Part shown: piece after piece, positions 62,047 to 64,000 of the stretch | Numbering within the stretch: the stretch's first letter is position 1 | How the letters are laid out: each line of letters begins with the position of its first letter | Origin: Roseivirga misakiensis | GTDB lineage: Bacteria; Bacteroidota; Bacteroidia; Cytophagales; Cyclobacteriaceae | DNA length: 64,000 nt | Assembly: GCF_001747105.1 (NCBI RefSeq) | Contig: NZ_MDGQ01000003.1 | Coordinates: 372,001 to 436,000, forward strand | Direction: 5' to 3' | Position numbers and translations under genes: made by a program | Notes under the pieces: generated by a model | Seen by the model: the letters and a program-made list of their open reading frames with translations, nothing else | Database searches by the model: none | What the model was told of the DNA's origin: nothing

Positions 62047-64000
62047 GTGGGCTCTCGATCAACATATAAGCCCCCAAAACTGGCCACCTCTTTACTGGCT
62101 AGATTTTTAGACGATCGGTGGTGGCAGGAGTTGGCGGGTGATTTAGAAGAACAATTTCAAGACTCTTTGGAGAGTAAGGGTCTAAAAAGAGCCCAACTCA
62201 TTTATTGGTTAGAAGTAATCAGACTGCTCAGACCACACCTTTTTAAACGAACAAAACAACATACTCGAATTATGATGACAGGGAATCACATAAAAATTTC
62301 ATATCGGAATTTGAAGAAAAATAAGGTGTACGCGACCATCAATATTCTAGGTTTATCCATTGGTATTGCCTGCGTTATGCTCATAGCGGTGTATGTGAAG
62401 TACGAAACCTCCTATGACAAATTTTTTAAGGATAGTGATAGAATCTATAGAGCCGCCTTAGAAAGAGTTTACCCAGGTAGAATGAAAATGTTTGGCACCT
62501 CATCTATCATGTTGGCGCCTACCCTCCATGAAAATTATCCGCAAGTTGAAGCTGTCACTCGACTACACAGATTGTTTTTTGCCAATGAGGTCCCCGTAGC
62601 TTTTCCCGACAATGACAAAACTTTTATGGAGACTCGTTATTTGTATGGTGACTCCCTCTTTTTTAAGGTATTCTCTTATGAATTTGTCGCTGGCGATCCA
62701 AATACCGCGCTAAATCGTGCAACGGATGTGGTTTTAACAGAATCGACTGCCATAAAGTACTTTGGAACAACGGATGTGGTTGGAAGAGAACTGATTGTTT
62801 CTCCTGGCACAAGGCGCGTTTCTGGAGTAATAAAGGACAACCCTGCTAACTCTCATATTCACTTTGATTTATTGGGATCTATCAGATCGGTGGGTGCATT
62901 GATCAATGCTGCTGAGATTGGTAGTTGGACAAACCCATGGGTATATACTTATCTCAAACTGAGGCCTGACATAGATCCGAAGACCTTCGAACTTGAATTT
63001 TCAAACCTTGTAGATACTTATGGTGGCGCAAACATCGCTCAAGGCGCTGGTACAGATTGGAAGGCCAAAGGGCATGCATTTAATTATTTTCTACAGCCCA
63101 TCGAGTCAATTCACTTAGAATCCCAACTTGATGTGGAAGTAGAACCCAATAGTGATATCACCTACGTTTACATCATATCAATCGTAGCGCTAATAATTCT
63201 AACCATTTCAAGTATCAATTTTGTCAACCTATCGATAGCAAGGTCTACCGAAAGGGCAAAAGAAGTGGGGATAAGAAAGGTTATGGGCTCTCAGAGGTCG
63301 GCATTGATTTCTCAGTTTTTGACAGAATCAATCTTTATATGTCTGCTAGCTTCAATCCTATCCATTGGTTTGGTCTATATCACCATACCTCAATTCAATC
63401 AAATCTTAGGCACATCACTCAGCTTTTCAACTATACTTCAGCCAATCATAATGGTGATTCTTCTAGCCTTTATTTTCGTCATTGGTATTATTTCTGGCTT
63501 TTATCCAGCCTTGGTCATTTCCGCACTTCAACCAAGCAAAGTGCTAAAAGGGAGCTACAAACACAGCAGCAAAGGTATTTGGCTCAGAAATGGTTTAATC
63601 ATTGTCCAGTTTGTGATTTCTATTTTCATGATATCCGGATCAATTATCGTAAGCCAGCAAATGCGCTATTTGACGAATAAGGATTTAGGCTTTAATAAAG
63701 AGAACGTTTTAGTTATTCATTATACCGATGATTTAGCGGAAAACTATAATGCTTTTTCTAATGAAGTTTCTCAAATGAGCAGTGTTCACGGAGTTGGCGG
63801 ATCGACTTTTATACCTGGTGAATTTATGGGAAGCGGTGTTTTTGGAGTAGATGATCCAAATGTGGACGATATCCGTGGCAACACCATTACAGCTAATCAA
63901 GAATACCTTGAAACGATGGAATTTGAGATAGTTATGGGGCGAAACTTTGACAGAACCTATAACGATTCGCTAAAGGTAATTATCAATGAAGCGACTGTGA
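62047..64000 (+). CDS. Double-FtsX (MacB-like) permease, module 3, truncated by the window end
   Basis: An open frame begins with GTG at 62047, immediately after padR, and continues without a stop to the window edge (651 complete codons). It has the prefix domain (LARFLDDRWWQELAGDLEEQF, VIRLLRPHLF), a membrane helix (about 92-114), a periplasmic domain, an FtsX core with GIRKVMGSQRSALISQF, and the second half beginning with KGIWLRNGLIIVQFVISIFMISG near residue 514. Plan and sequence resemble the module 2 permease. The second FtsX core lies outside the window. No ATPase is seen. Confidence 0.92.
   Translation, partial: MGSRSTYKPPKLATSLLARFLDDRWWQELAGDLEEQFQDSLESKGLKRAQLIYWLEVIRLLRPHLFKRTKQHTRIMMTGNHIKISYRNLKKNKVYATINILGLSIGIACVMLIAVYVKYETSYDKFFKDSDRIYRAALERVYPGRMKMFGTSSIMLAPTLHENYPQVEAVTRLHRLFFANEVPVAFPDNDKTFMETRYLYGDSLFFKVFSYEFVAGDPNTALNRATDVVLTESTAIKYFGTTDVVGRELIVSPGTRRVSGVIKDNPANSHIHFDLLGSIRSVGALINAAEIGSWTNPWVYTYLKLRPDIDPKTFELEFSNLVDTYGGANIAQGAGTDWKAKGHAFNYFLQPIESIHLESQLDVEVEPNSDITYVYIISIVALIILTISSINFVNLSIARSTERAKEVGIRKVMGSQRSALISQFLTESIFICLLASILSIGLVYITIPQFNQILGTSLSFSTILQPIIMVILLAFIFVIGIISGFYPALVISALQPSKVLKGSYKHSSKGIWLRNGLIIVQFVISIFMISGSIIVSQQMRYLTNKDLGFNKENVLVIHYTDDLAENYNAFSNEVSQMSSVHGVGGSTFIPGEFMGSGVFGVDDPNVDDIRGNTITANQEYLETMEFEIVMGRNFDRTYNDSLKVIINEATV

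Noticed and set aside
63339-63680. Separate plus-strand open frame in the last kilobase
   Set aside because: It is an out-of-frame shadow of the third permease, whose reading frame continues to the window end.

Overview
The window reads as chromosome of a low-GC, free-living Bacteroidota, most likely a marine Cytophagales (Roseivirga/Fulvivirga-like; this placement is inference). Grounds: a type IX secretion (T9SS) C-terminal sorting domain on a giant surface protein, several promoters matching the Bacteroidota -7 consensus TAnnTTTG, PadR plus double-FtsX permease modules, separate nuoC and nuoD, frequent starts without Shine-Dalgarno, and genes packed with 1-4 bp overlaps. No transposase, integrase, phage gene, rRNA or CRISPR array was seen.

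Layout. 1-4.3 kb: the end of an unknown gene, an Lrp/AsnC regulator with a PyrR-like phosphoribosyltransferase, an MscS channel, panB and icd. 4.4-7.7 kb: a Lon-N-domain protein followed by nuoABCD. 7.7-14.3 kb: unrelated genes where nuoEFG would be expected (a BatE-like TPR/SH3 protein, tRNA-Lys, a TlpA-type thioredoxin lipoprotein, a padR-permease module and murI). 14.4-24.6 kb: nuoHIJKLMN, with an amidophosphoribosyltransferase gene coupled to nuoN. No nuoE, F or G is present, so the window encodes an 11-subunit complex I lacking the NADH-input module; its NuoI carries a long Lys/Pro/Ala repeat tail.

24.6-41.4 kb: housekeeping and accessory genes. These include a nitrilase-superfamily amidase, a DUF218 protein coupled to an unknown membrane protein, an IscA-type Fe-S carrier coupled to an unknown protein, methylmalonyl-CoA epimerase, a RlmD-like RNA methyltransferase, an AraC/VOC pair, a lipoprotein esterase, a large S9 peptidase, an orphan solute-binding protein with a DUF5519 protein beside an HxlR regulator, and a second padR-permease module.

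41.4-53.2 kb: the most striking locus. A roughly 3034-residue secreted protein has a propeller-like N-terminus, three near-identical units of about 1.88 kb (cadherin-like, TSP3 and LamG modules), a partial fourth unit and a T9SS tail. It is transcribed divergently from a short SecA paralogue. 53.4-57.4 kb: an AraC regulator and a five-gene envelope/oxidoreductase cluster headed by a two-copy direct repeat typical of AraC operators. 57.6-61.6 kb: an ABC-2 transporter pair and a LuxR-type regulator. 61.7-64 kb: a third padR-permease module that runs off the window. The padR genes at 38.4 and 61.7 kb share one inverted-repeat operator with the same 12-nt spacer, implying common or cross regulation.
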